Source of the DNA: an uncultured Acidobacteriota bacterium
GTDB lineage: Bacteria; Acidobacteriota; Blastocatellia; Pyrinomonadales; Pyrinomonadaceae
NCBI GenBank assembly: GCA_902826795.1
Contig: CADEGD010000020.1
Coordinates: forward strand, 1-64,000
DNA: 64,000 nt
Direction: 5' to 3'
The position numbers and the translations under genes are program-made. Positions 26,017-33,517 of this stretch are shown piece by piece. Numbering within the stretch: the first letter of the stretch is position 1; every line of letters begins with the position of its first letter. Below the pieces are notes generated by a model. It was given only the letters and a program-made list of their open reading frames with translations. It made no database searches and was not told the origin of the DNA.

Positions 26017-27981
26017 TCAGTCGATGTATGGCCGGGCCTGGACGATGTAGACGCGGCCGTTTAGGATGCCCCATTCGATGTCTTGCGGCTCTTTGCCGAA
26101 GACACTGCGAATGCGGATCGCGGTTCGTGCAAGATTGCGCGCCTGCAAGTCGGTGAGGACACGCTTCGAGGCGTTCGCGCACTTATCGCTGGTCGAACGC
26201 AGATCACCGGCTTCATCGAATTCGAGGGCATTCTCCTGCTGCGAGAGCGTCATGACTATGACCGAGTTCGACCTTGGATTGAACAAGATCTGCTCGGGCA
26301 GGCCGGCGTTGTTTACGACATTCGAATTGTGTCCGCAGACGGCGCTGATGTATACGGAATCTTTCGACTGCTCATCGAACGGATCTTTCGTGATCATCAC
26401 CCCGCCTTTCTGCATATCGACGCCAAGCTGCACGAGTGCGGACATGTAAACGCGTTTCTGATCGACGTAATTTCGCACGCGTGCTTCGTAGGCTTCGAAC
26501 TTCCAAAGCGATGCCCAAACTTTCTTGACGCCGTCGATCAGCTTGTCAGCCTCGCGCACGTTCGGGACGCTTGAATACAATCCCGCACCGCTAAACTTTG
26601 GCAGGTCTTCCGCATTCGACGAGCTGCGAACGAAAACCGGCCGACCGCCGAGCTGTGTTCGCCAACGCTGGACGACTGCAGAGCGCAGGTCGTTATCGAA
26701 CTCTGCCTTCTGTATGTCGCTTCGAAATTGTTCAAGCTTTTCGCGGCGATACTTTGGGTTGTGAACGAAGTCGAGATCTTCCATCAGGTCCGCGATCCTT
26801 CGGTCAAAACCGTGTTGTTTCATGAACGCGTCATACCAATAAAACGGAACCGAGAAGCCGTCCGGGATAGTAATGCCGGGGACGCGAGCCCGCAGGATCT
26901 CACCCTGGTTCGCGGCTTTCGCTCCGTAGACGATGCTATCTTTGCCGCGCATCTCACGGAGCCCGACAAGCTTCTTGACGGTCAGATCTGCCGGAGCGAC
27001 CTGCTGATCGGGCGACGCGAAATCCTTCTTTACCTCGTCGCCGGATGCCGGGGTTAGCTTGTAATCGGTAAGCGATGCGTCGAGCTTATAGATAAATGTG
27101 TTGTGCTCTCGGAACAGTTTGTCGGCATCTTTGATATAGACGTTCGGCACGTTCCAGCCCTTTGCAAGAATGTTGATATGCGACAGCGGCGACGAAGGTT
27201 TTGCGACGATGATGCCGCGGACTGGCGGCAGATTTTGCGGCAGTTCTCGCAGCACGACTATCTCGTTGCTGCCGATCTCTACCGTATCGTCAAGCTTGTC
27301 GATGATGTGGATGCGGCCGACGGCGGTGCCCGCGTTGAGCGCGAGATACTCCTGATTTGCGTTCAGTTCACTCTGCGATATGGTCTCGAATCCGAGATTT
27401 GCCGAGGCGTCTTCCTGCCGGATCGAGTTCGGCTTGTAAACGACGGGCGTGAAGAAATGCGAGTTGATCGCCTCGTTGGCCGATTTCATCAATTCCGCGT
27501 TCGCAAGGTCGCCTTCCCATAATTCCCACGTCCATTTATCGACCGTCTTCTGATACGCGATCGTTCCAACGATAAAGCGCCGGTCGAGGTCGATGTAGAT
27601 GGGCTTGAAAACGTCGGCTCCACGGGGTACGAGATAGGTTGCGAGCAGGAAGTCTTTATGAAAACGGAACCGCTGAGAATTGACGAAATAGATCTTGTTT
27701 TTCGCACGGCGGTCGATAACGAACATCGTATGTGGAAGTGCGTAAGGCGTGTTCTGGTGATAGGTCCGGGCGATCGTGTCGAATTCTTCTCGTGATGCAA
27801 TTTTCAACAGCGAATTCTTTTTCGAATCCGGCTTTTTGTCCATCGCACCGGCGGGCTCGCGCGTCGGCGAAGGTTTGCGCGACATCTGGGCGTGTGACGC
27901 TGCCGGTGCGAGAACTGCAAGGGTCAACAGTATCTTCCAAAGATAATTACTAATTGATAATTGAGAATTAATAATGGGCAT
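26017..27981 (-). CDS. Exported PEP/pyruvate-dikinase-like protein
   Basis: A 654-residue protein that joins a phosphohistidine (PEP-utiliser) domain and a PPDK/PPS-type ATP-grasp domain in the order His-domain first. The swivelling-domain motif is SSPLSHINILAKGWNVPNV (His expected to be phosphorylated); ATP-grasp motifs are RPVFVRSSSNAEDLP, SGAG and the terminal EWGILNGRVYIVQARP. Residues about 15-32 (KILLTLAVLAPAASHAQ) form a clear signal peptide, which is odd because ATP is absent from the periplasm. The ATG at 27981 overlaps the end of the carbonic anhydrase gene by 14 bases, pointing to translational coupling. The first ten residues come from an AT-rich repeat-like stretch. Substrate unknown. 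Confidence 0.85.
   Translation of the reverse strand: MPIINSQLSISNYLWKILLTLAVLAPAASHAQMSRKPSPTREPAGAMDKKPDSKKNSLLKIASREEFDTIARTYHQNTPYALPHTMFVIDRRAKNKIYFVNSQRFRFHKDFLLATYLVPRGADVFKPIYIDLDRRFIVGTIAYQKTVDKWTWELWEGDLANAELMKSANEAINSHFFTPVVYKPNSIRQEDASANLGFETISQSELNANQEYLALNAGTAVGRIHIIDKLDDTVEIGSNEIVVLRELPQNLPPVRGIIVAKPSSPLSHINILAKGWNVPNVYIKDADKLFREHNTFIYKLDASLTDYKLTPASGDEVKKDFASPDQQVAPADLTVKKLVGLREMRGKDSIVYGAKAANQGEILRARVPGITIPDGFSVPFYWYDAFMKQHGFDRRIADLMEDLDFVHNPKYRREKLEQFRSDIQKAEFDNDLRSAVVQRWRTQLGGRPVFVRSSSNAEDLPKFSGAGLYSSVPNVREADKLIDGVKKVWASLWKFEAYEARVRNYVDQKRVYMSALVQLGVDMQKGGVMITKDPFDEQSKDSVYISAVCGHNSNVVNNAGLPEQILFNPRSNSVIVMTLSQQENALEFDEAGDLRSTSDKCANASKRVLTDLQARNLARTAIRIRSVFGKEPQDIEWGILNGRVYIVQARPYID
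27943..27975. repeat. AT-rich repeat-like stretch at the start of the dikinase-like gene
   Basis: The stretch AATTACTAATTGATAATTG and the following GAGAATTAATAAT is far more AT-rich than the surroundings and self-complementary. It covers codons 3-13 of the dikinase-like gene and the end of the carbonic anhydrase gene. No second copy was seen in the window. Confidence 0.35.
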
Positions 27982-28630
27982 GTAGGCTACCGTCTTTAGT
28001 AAAGGTCTTGCTTCGAAAAGCGTCGAGCTGTTCAAGGGAACCGATCGAGATATTCATATCGCGGTAAATTCCCTCAGCGATGCGATAGATCCAGCCATGG
28101 ATAAAAACTTCCTGGCCGCGATCCCACGCGTCCTGCACGACGGTCGTTTCACCGACATTCGCAACTTGTTCGATGACGTTCAGCTCGCACAATTTGTCCA
28201 GCTGCGCGTCGTAATCGGGTTCTTTGTCGATCGTCTCGCGATGTTTGTGCATCACGTCCTGTATATTGCGAAGCCAATTATCGACGAGGCCGAACCGCGA
28301 ATCGTCGAACGCTGCTTTAACGCCGCCGCATCCGTAGTGGCCGCAAACGATGATGTGTCGGACCTTGAGCACCTCGAGCGCGAACTGGATCACCGCGAGG
28401 CAGTTCATATCGCTGTAGTGGACGAGGTTGGCTACGTTTCTGTGGACGAACATCTCACCGGGAAGCAGCCCGATGCTCGAGGTCGGCGATATGCGGCTGT
28501 CAGAACACCCGATCCACAAAAGCTCAGGATCTTGAGCCTCAGATAGACGCTCGAAAAATTGCGGATCTTCGGCGGTCAGCTCCTCAGCCCACTGCCTGTT
28601 CGCCGCCAGAAGTTCATTGATTTTTTGCAC
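27968..28630 (-). CDS. can: Beta-class carbonic anhydrase
   Basis: A 220-residue zinc enzyme interconverting CO2 and bicarbonate. The zinc ligands are C42, H98 and C101, and the Asp/Arg dyad is D44-R46 in CSDSR. The length and the sequence FVHRNVANLVHYSDMNCLAVIQFAL resemble the E. coli Can type. It starts with GTG at 28630 and overlaps the dikinase-like gene, so the two are likely co-expressed. Confidence 0.94.
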   Translation of the reverse strand: MQKINELLAANRQWAEELTAEDPQFFERLSEAQDPELLWIGCSDSRISPTSSIGLLPGEMFVHRNVANLVHYSDMNCLAVIQFALEVLKVRHIIVCGHYGCGGVKAAFDDSRFGLVDNWLRNIQDVMHKHRETIDKEPDYDAQLDKLCELNVIEQVANVGETTVVQDAWDRGQEVFIHGWIYRIAEGIYRDMNISIGSLEQLDAFRSKTFTKDGSLHAHY

Positions 28631-28667
28631 TAGCTCGATTTTACCGTACTGCCGCTATCTTACGCTA

Positions 28668-29921
28668 TTAGAGGACTTTCTCGATCTCGTCGGCGGCGGC
28701 GATCGACCCGGGCTCCGAGCGGACGACCTCACCGTATCTCACAGCGTTTCTCGAATAACTTTCGTCGGCGAGAACCTTCGATATAGCTTGTTCGGCGGAG
28801 TCGGCACTATAGCTATCACGTGAAATTATCTCGCCGACGCCGATCCGTCGGCAGCGGGCGGCATTGTCGGGCTGATCGTGAGAGTAAGGCATGATCACGT
28901 GCGGAACACCGGCACGCAGGACCTGGGCAGTAGTTCCGACGCCGCCCTGATGTACGACGCATGCGGCATTTGGGAAGACGAGCGAGTACGGCGCGTAGTT
29001 CACGCCGATGATGTCATCCGTCAGGCCCGAAGGCGGTGAGTTGAAGAGGCCATAGATCAGCACTGCACGTCGATTCATAGACCGAGCGGCCTTCGCCGAT
29101 TCTTCGAAAAAATTGCCCGCGTCCATAACTGCTGCCGACCCGAGCGTGAATACGATCGGAGTTTCGCCAGCATTGAGAAATGAATCCAGATCAGGCGGGA
29201 TTGTTTGAATATTTTCGTGTCCGTCGTAAAAACAGAATCCGGTCTGAATGACGTTCGTTGGCCAGTCCGGCTGAGGCGAGCCGAGAACCTTCGAAAAGAG
29301 AGCGAGGTGAAGAAGTGGAGAGAACTTGCCGTCAAAGATCGGATCGTGATCTTCGCTAAGGTTGAGTTCGCGGCGAAAGGCATTGTAGGGCTCGTACCAA
29401 TCGCGGATCGTCTTTCGCATCAAACCGAAAAGCAAACGATGAAAACCGGAGCCGAGCGGTCGCAGCTTTTCGAACCACGTATACATCGGCGGAACGAAAG
29501 GATCGTATGAAGACAAGAACGAACTTGGCTGCAGGCTCGTCGAGATCCATTTGATACCGGTTTTTTCGACAACCGAATGTGCGGCATAAACGATCTCGCC
29601 GGTTATGAGGGCATCGGCCCCGTCGGTTGCCGCGAGCAGATCTTCGTAAGTCTCGCGAAGGCTCGGCATAATAAGCCCTCTGACTATACGCTCGGTGCCG
29701 GTCTTGATGTCCATCAGTTCGCGGCCTAGCTCGCGGTCGTCGGGGTCGAGCTGCGGGGCCATCGGTGCGAAATTAAGGCCGAGCTGCACGATCTTCTCGC
29801 GATAGAATTCCATCGCGGCAATAGTTACATCGTGACCGCGTTTCTTTAATTCCAAACCGACTGCGATTTTCGGGTGCAGATCGCCGAGCGATCCGAATGT
29901 TGCAAGGATGATCTTGGCCAT
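28668..29921 (-). CDS. GT1-family glycosyltransferase
   Basis: A 417-residue glycosyltransferase of the UGT/MGT group with a GT-B fold. The N-terminal motif ATFGSLGDLHPKIAVGLELKKRGHDV is that of macrolide/sterol glycosyltransferases, and the C-terminal donor-binding region is VVHQGGVGTTAQVLRAGVPHVIMPYSHDQPDNA. It probably transfers a sugar from a UDP-sugar to a hydrophobic acceptor. It is followed by carbonic anhydrase on the same strand but separated by 37 bases. Confidence 0.9.
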   Translation of the reverse strand: MAKIILATFGSLGDLHPKIAVGLELKKRGHDVTIAAMEFYREKIVQLGLNFAPMAPQLDPDDRELGRELMDIKTGTERIVRGLIMPSLRETYEDLLAATDGADALITGEIVYAAHSVVEKTGIKWISTSLQPSSFLSSYDPFVPPMYTWFEKLRPLGSGFHRLLFGLMRKTIRDWYEPYNAFRRELNLSEDHDPIFDGKFSPLLHLALFSKVLGSPQPDWPTNVIQTGFCFYDGHENIQTIPPDLDSFLNAGETPIVFTLGSAAVMDAGNFFEESAKAARSMNRRAVLIYGLFNSPPSGLTDDIIGVNYAPYSLVFPNAACVVHQGGVGTTAQVLRAGVPHVIMPYSHDQPDNAARCRRIGVGEIISRDSYSADSAEQAISKVLADESYSRNAVRYGEVVRSEPGSIAAADEIEKVL

Positions 29922-29934
29922 TGAGTTCGTGTTT

Positions 29935-30010
29935 AGAGTTCAAGCTTTAGCTTGTATGTATTACGGCGAGACGTCTTACGGCAACGAAAACAAGCTGAAG
30001 CTTGAACTCT
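29935..30010. repeat. Palindromic repeat, TTCAGAGTTCAAGCTTTAGC family
   Basis: Arms 29935-29955 and 29990-30010 (AGAGTTCAAGCTTTAGCTTG against its complement) pair over 21 bases with one G-T wobble. It fills the gap between the 66-residue membrane protein and the GT1 gene. Confidence 0.85.
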
Positions 30011-30020
30011 GAACGAGAGA

Positions 30021-30221
30021 TTACGACTCAGTTTCGCTCTTACGTTTGGCATCTCGGATCTTGTTCCGTGCCTTTACTTGAAACCTGACGTTGAGGAAGA
30101 ACGCCACGCATCCGAGTACGACGGCGACGAAGGCTCCGTCGCGGTTGCCGGCGTACAAAAAATACGCGGCGGCTCCGGCAAGAACCACCGCAAGTATTTG
30201 GAAAACAGTTTCGATCTTCAT
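30021..30221 (-). CDS. Small membrane protein
   Basis: A 66-residue protein with two hydrophobic segments (about 5-24 and 28-46) and a basic/acidic tail. Its ATG overlaps the stop of the DUF4349 gene by four bases (ATGA), which supports it being real and translated with its neighbour. Family not recognised. Confidence 0.7.
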   Translation of the reverse strand: MKIETVFQILAVVLAGAAAYFLYAGNRDGAFVAVVLGCVAFFLNVRFQVKARNKIRDAKRKSETES

Positions 30222-31246
30222 TCGGCCTTGATCTCTTCCTGAGCGATCTCTGTTACTGACATTGTATTCGGGTTTCGCGGCCAGAACGAGCGGCCGATGA
30301 GGAATATCGGCACGCCGAGGAAGAGGATCAGCGGCATGGCGCCGATAACGAAGGTGACCAGGCCGAGCGTGAAATTGCCTGCGGCATCGGAGCCGCGAGC
30401 AACAGAATCGCCGAGGCGTCCGAAAAATCCGACGGACTGAGCAGCGAGCGAGGTTGGCGTTTGAATGAAAACTTTGATCGTCGAGTAGGACGTTTGATTC
30501 TGCAGAAATCGAAGCCGACCTTCAATCTTCTCTATCTCCGTGCGTACGTCCGCTAGCCGGCTTTGCACGAGCAACGCATCCTCAACGGTTTCGCTCCGTT
30601 TCATGATATGCATGAACTGCTCTTCAAGCGCCTTTTTGGCTTGTAGCCGAGCCTCTATGTCAACGAACTCTTCGGTGACGTCCTCGCCTTTGATCGATTC
30701 GACTAGGAATCGGTCGGCAGTTTGTCGGATGGCGTCGATCGCGGGGCCGAATCTGTCGGCGGGAATGCGAATGGTGATCGAGACCGAATCACGAACACCT
30801 TGAGTAATGTCGCTCATGCTTTGATCGGTCGACAGGACAAAACCAGAGTTAGCTTCGGCGATCGCGACGATCACTTTCTGCGTTACATCCGGATCCTTCG
30901 ATTCGGGTTGCACCTCCGCGTTCTGTATGACCTTTCTTTCCGCCGTTGGGTCGGTGTCCTGAACATTTGACGAGCGGCCCGTGGCGTTCATCACGACATC
31001 ACCGGAATCCTTTTTTGCGGGCTCGGTTGGGGGTTGCGACGGCGAGATACCTTTCTGAAGTAGAGGTGCTGGTGGCGCGAAGACATCTGAAAGGCTAGGT
31101 CCTTTCGATATGTCGTAGAGTCCGAACGATATCTTTGTTCCACTATCCGAGGATGTCGATATTCGGTTCGTCGTTGGGTTTGTTGCCGGCGAACAGGCGG
31201 CGAAGAAAACACACGAGTAACACACGATCAGGATCGTCAATCTCAT
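30218..31246 (-). CDS. DUF4349 lipoprotein
   Basis: A 342-residue lipoprotein. The signal ends in the lipobox FAAC (Cys 18). Residues about 105-315 fit DUF4349: a ferredoxin-like half (VSITIRIPADRFGPAIDAIRQ), a long coiled coil (about 205-255, including ARLQAKKALEEQFMHIM) and a beta segment, with a membrane helix at about 300-322. Such proteins are predicted envelope proteins of unknown role. The ribosome binding site GGAGG at 31256-31260 lies within a 13-base inverted repeat that could hide it. Confidence 0.85.
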   Translation of the reverse strand: MRLTILIVCYSCVFFAACSPATNPTTNRISTSSDSGTKISFGLYDISKGPSLSDVFAPPAPLLQKGISPSQPPTEPAKKDSGDVVMNATGRSSNVQDTDPTAERKVIQNAEVQPESKDPDVTQKVIVAIAEANSGFVLSTDQSMSDITQGVRDSVSITIRIPADRFGPAIDAIRQTADRFLVESIKGEDVTEEFVDIEARLQAKKALEEQFMHIMKRSETVEDALLVQSRLADVRTEIEKIEGRLRFLQNQTSYSTIKVFIQTPTSLAAQSVGFFGRLGDSVARGSDAAGNFTLGLVTFVIGAMPLILFLGVPIFLIGRSFWPRNPNTMSVTEIAQEEIKAE

Positions 31247-31248
31247 AC

Positions 31249-31288
31249 TTTTGTTCCTCCGATCTACTTAGACACCGAAGGAACAAAA
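31249..31288 (-). promoter_or_regulatory. Inverted repeat covering the ribosome binding site of the DUF4349 gene
   Basis: On the minus strand TTTTGTTCCTTCG (31288-31276) pairs with CGGAGGAACAAAA (31261-31249) with one U-G wobble and a 14-base loop. The right arm contains the GGAGG ribosome binding site, nine bases before the ATG at 31246. There is no T-run after it. Confidence 0.5.
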
Positions 31289-31299
31289 CGGTTCCGAGA

Positions 31300-31926
31300 C
31301 TAGCCTGCTTTCTTTGCTACTTCTTCAAAGCTCTCGCCGCGGAAGAAGGCGGCGGTGGCTTGGAAGAGGCGGCGGATGGCGCGGTATATCTTGGGAAAGG
31401 CCCAGAAGAAAAAGATGAGAAACGCGACGAGAACGATCGCGATAACGACCGGTGCAAAGACCGCGAGAAAGACGCCGACGATCGCGATGGCGTCTTCAGC
31501 GAGCGAGAGTATCCAGTTGGAAACAGGTTCGGGCGACAGGTTGGCTCCGATGCGTGCGGTCGCCTTTGCTCCGTGAGATGAGAGAGCGAGTCCGCCGCCG
31601 ATAAGCGTTGCTGGAATCACGACCTCGGGACGCAAATCCGAAACGGCGGCGTACGCGACGATCGCTCCGGCGGGGACGCGGATGAACGTGTGAACGACAT
31701 CCCAAACACTGTCGACGTAAGGGATCTTGTCGGCGAAGAATTCGACGATGTAGAGCCCGCCGGCGATGCCGATGATCCACCAGTTGTCGAGCACGTCCAG
31801 CCCGCCCGGAAGTTTCACGCCGCCAAACCGCTGCAGCAGGCCGAGAACCGAAACGGTTGCGTAAAGATTGATCCCGCTTGTCCAGGCGGAACCGAGTGCA
31901 AGGCTAATTGTCGCGAACCAATCCAT
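31300..31926 (-). CDS. DUF4126 membrane protein
   Basis: A 208-residue membrane protein of the DUF4126 family with about four to five hydrophobic segments. The N-terminal pattern GSAWTSGINLYATVSVLGLLQRFG and the motif ALSSHGAKATARIGANLSPEPVSN are characteristic of the family. The ATG at 31926 is used because GGGAG lies 7 bases upstream; the frame extends to 31962 but that would overlap the gene upstream. Function unknown. Confidence 0.85.
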   Translation of the reverse strand: MDWFATISLALGSAWTSGINLYATVSVLGLLQRFGGVKLPGGLDVLDNWWIIGIAGGLYIVEFFADKIPYVDSVWDVVHTFIRVPAGAIVAYAAVSDLRPEVVIPATLIGGGLALSSHGAKATARIGANLSPEPVSNWILSLAEDAIAIVGVFLAVFAPVVIAIVLVAFLIFFFWAFPKIYRAIRRLFQATAAFFRGESFEEVAKKAG

Positions 31927-31955
31927 TGTTAATCTCCCGACCGACCGATCAAGGC

Positions 31956-32219
31956 TCACCAAGGAAGCCGGATCCGCTGAAGCAAGGCAAAACTAAGAAT
32001 GAACAGTATCGGCCCGGCGCAGACGCCGACTGTTGCTACGAAGCCAAATAGATCGCTGAAGCCAAAACTAAGCTGACCAGTCTCATAAAATCGCACGGCG
32101 ATCGCCATCACAGCATACATAACCGACAGCAGAATCACGCCGATTAGAGCAATGCCGAGAGCATAAATAGCACTCTTCCCCGTAATCTGCGTCCGGCTTT
32201 CGTCAGGTTTTACTTCCAT
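31956..32219 (-). CDS. Small two-helix membrane protein
   Basis: An 87-residue protein with two hydrophobic segments (about 16-38 and 52-80) after a polar N-terminus. It lies 17 bases after the DUF3179 gene and 29 bases before the DUF4126 gene on the same strand. Family not recognised. Confidence 0.65.
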   Translation of the reverse strand: MEVKPDESRTQITGKSAIYALGIALIGVILLSVMYAVMAIAVRFYETGQLSFGFSDLFGFVATVGVCAGPILFILSFALLQRIRLPW

Positions 32220-32236
32220 CGAAACATCTATGGAAA

Positions 32237-33517
32237 CTAACGGGCACCGAGGCTGTAAAGTTGCGTTTCCGGATTATACGTTTTCCAATCGAACCAATAG
32301 TCCTTTATAAGCTGGATCTTAGTCAACTGTTTTCCGGCGAGTTCGCCGCTGGTCGAGCGGCCCGTAAAGTCCCAGACGGATGCGGTTTCTGCGTCGACGA
32401 CCTCACTGGTGTCAGGCTTCTTCAGAAACTCGAGCTTTCGGCCGTCAACAATGCGGCTGAACGCACGAACCGACTTTCCGTCGTCCGCCAGCATTACAAC
32501 GATCGGTGTCGTACCGAGAGTGTCGAGGATCGGGGCTTGCTTTTCGACGGCGGAAAATGGATACGCCTTCGTCCGACCGTCGAGCGTGAGTCCGACGACG
32601 ATCGTTCGAGGTTCGAGAGCTTCGTCGAGTTGCGCCGAGGTTGTTACGCGCATGCGGGAGACTTCCGACTCCCAGTTCGGATCGTAATTCTCGACACTGA
32701 TCTTCGCGTCAGGCCGGAGTACACGGCCGTTCGGATTCTCTTTTTTCCACGTCCCGAACGTAATCTCATCGGTCTCGACCGAGATCAGTTCGCTACCTTT
32801 GAGCGGTCCTTGAATCGCCGCTCCGCTGATCTGCTGCCACCAGGAACCGGTTTCTTCATCACGCATGATGAAGTTTTGATTGTTGATTCCAGCAAGTCTG
32901 AATTTGAGTGTTTGCCCGTTCACGACGGACTGCCACACTACGCCCGTGTGGCAGAGCGTTCAGTAAGTCGCCGTGATCGGCGTGCCGCCGACAACGTCTT
33001 GTGCGATGTGGTGATAAGCCATCAGGCTTACGGGATAAGCGACGGCATCGCCGTTGATGGTCACCGCGAGCACCATCTCGTCATCTTTGACGTAATCGAC
33101 TTCCGCGGCTTTCGCAAAGTCGGACTTCGCAAGAGGATTGAACATCCACTCGAAGTGATTCTGTCGGGCAAACCACGCGAATAGGAGTGCGAGGAAGATC
33201 GGCAAAACTATCGGCGCTTTCGAGTACCAACGCTTCGAGCTCTTCCATGCCGCAACCGCGAGTCCGACCACTCCGACAGCGATCAAGATGGTGACTATCG
33301 GCGACCAGCTTTTTAGAAAATATGAGATTGCCAATGCCCGCTCAGTCTGCGGTGCAAATGGCTGAATGAGATAGACCGGTATAAAAATGAAGGCGAACGA
33401 AACCGCTACGACGAGGAGCAGTAAGAGCCAGGAGTGTTTGTAGCCGAGTCTCATAAGCACGGCGATTCTAGCACGACTTTGCTTATTCTTCGCCTTCCTC
33501 TCCCGTACCGTCGCCAT
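32237..33517 (-). CDS. DUF3179 membrane protein with in-frame TGA, candidate selenoprotein
   Basis: One frame of 427 codons is interrupted only by TGA at 32962-32960. Before it, three membrane segments (about residues 30-50, 64-84 and 92-108) precede a DUF3179 start ending in VGGTPITATY; after it, TLCHTGVVWQSVVNGQTLKF and the rest of DUF3179 continue without any frame change. The family has a CxxC here (YCxLC), so the TGA replaces the first Cys: TGA-Thr-Leu-Cys. Hairpins directly after the TGA (32925-32954) resemble a bacterial SECIS. It is either a Sec-x-x-Cys selenoprotein or a nonsense mutant/sequence error. The first start (33517) overlaps the regulator gene by 35 bases; ATG at 33454 would avoid this and still keep all membrane segments. 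DUF3179 function is unknown; the Sec/Cys pair suggests redox work outside the membrane. Confidence 0.75.
32925..32954 (-). other. Candidate bacterial SECIS hairpin after the TGA codon
   Basis: Two alternative structures begin just after the TGA. One is a perfect 9-bp stem CTGCCACAC/GTGTGGCAG (32954-32946 with 32938-32930) and a 7-base loop GGGCGTA. The other pairs ACGGGC with GTCCGT (one G-U pair) around the 11-base loop GTAGTGTGGCA, whose loop begins 18 bases after the TGA and starts with GU. The second fits the published bacterial SECIS model (loop 16-37 bases from TGA with G at its start). Confidence 0.55.
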
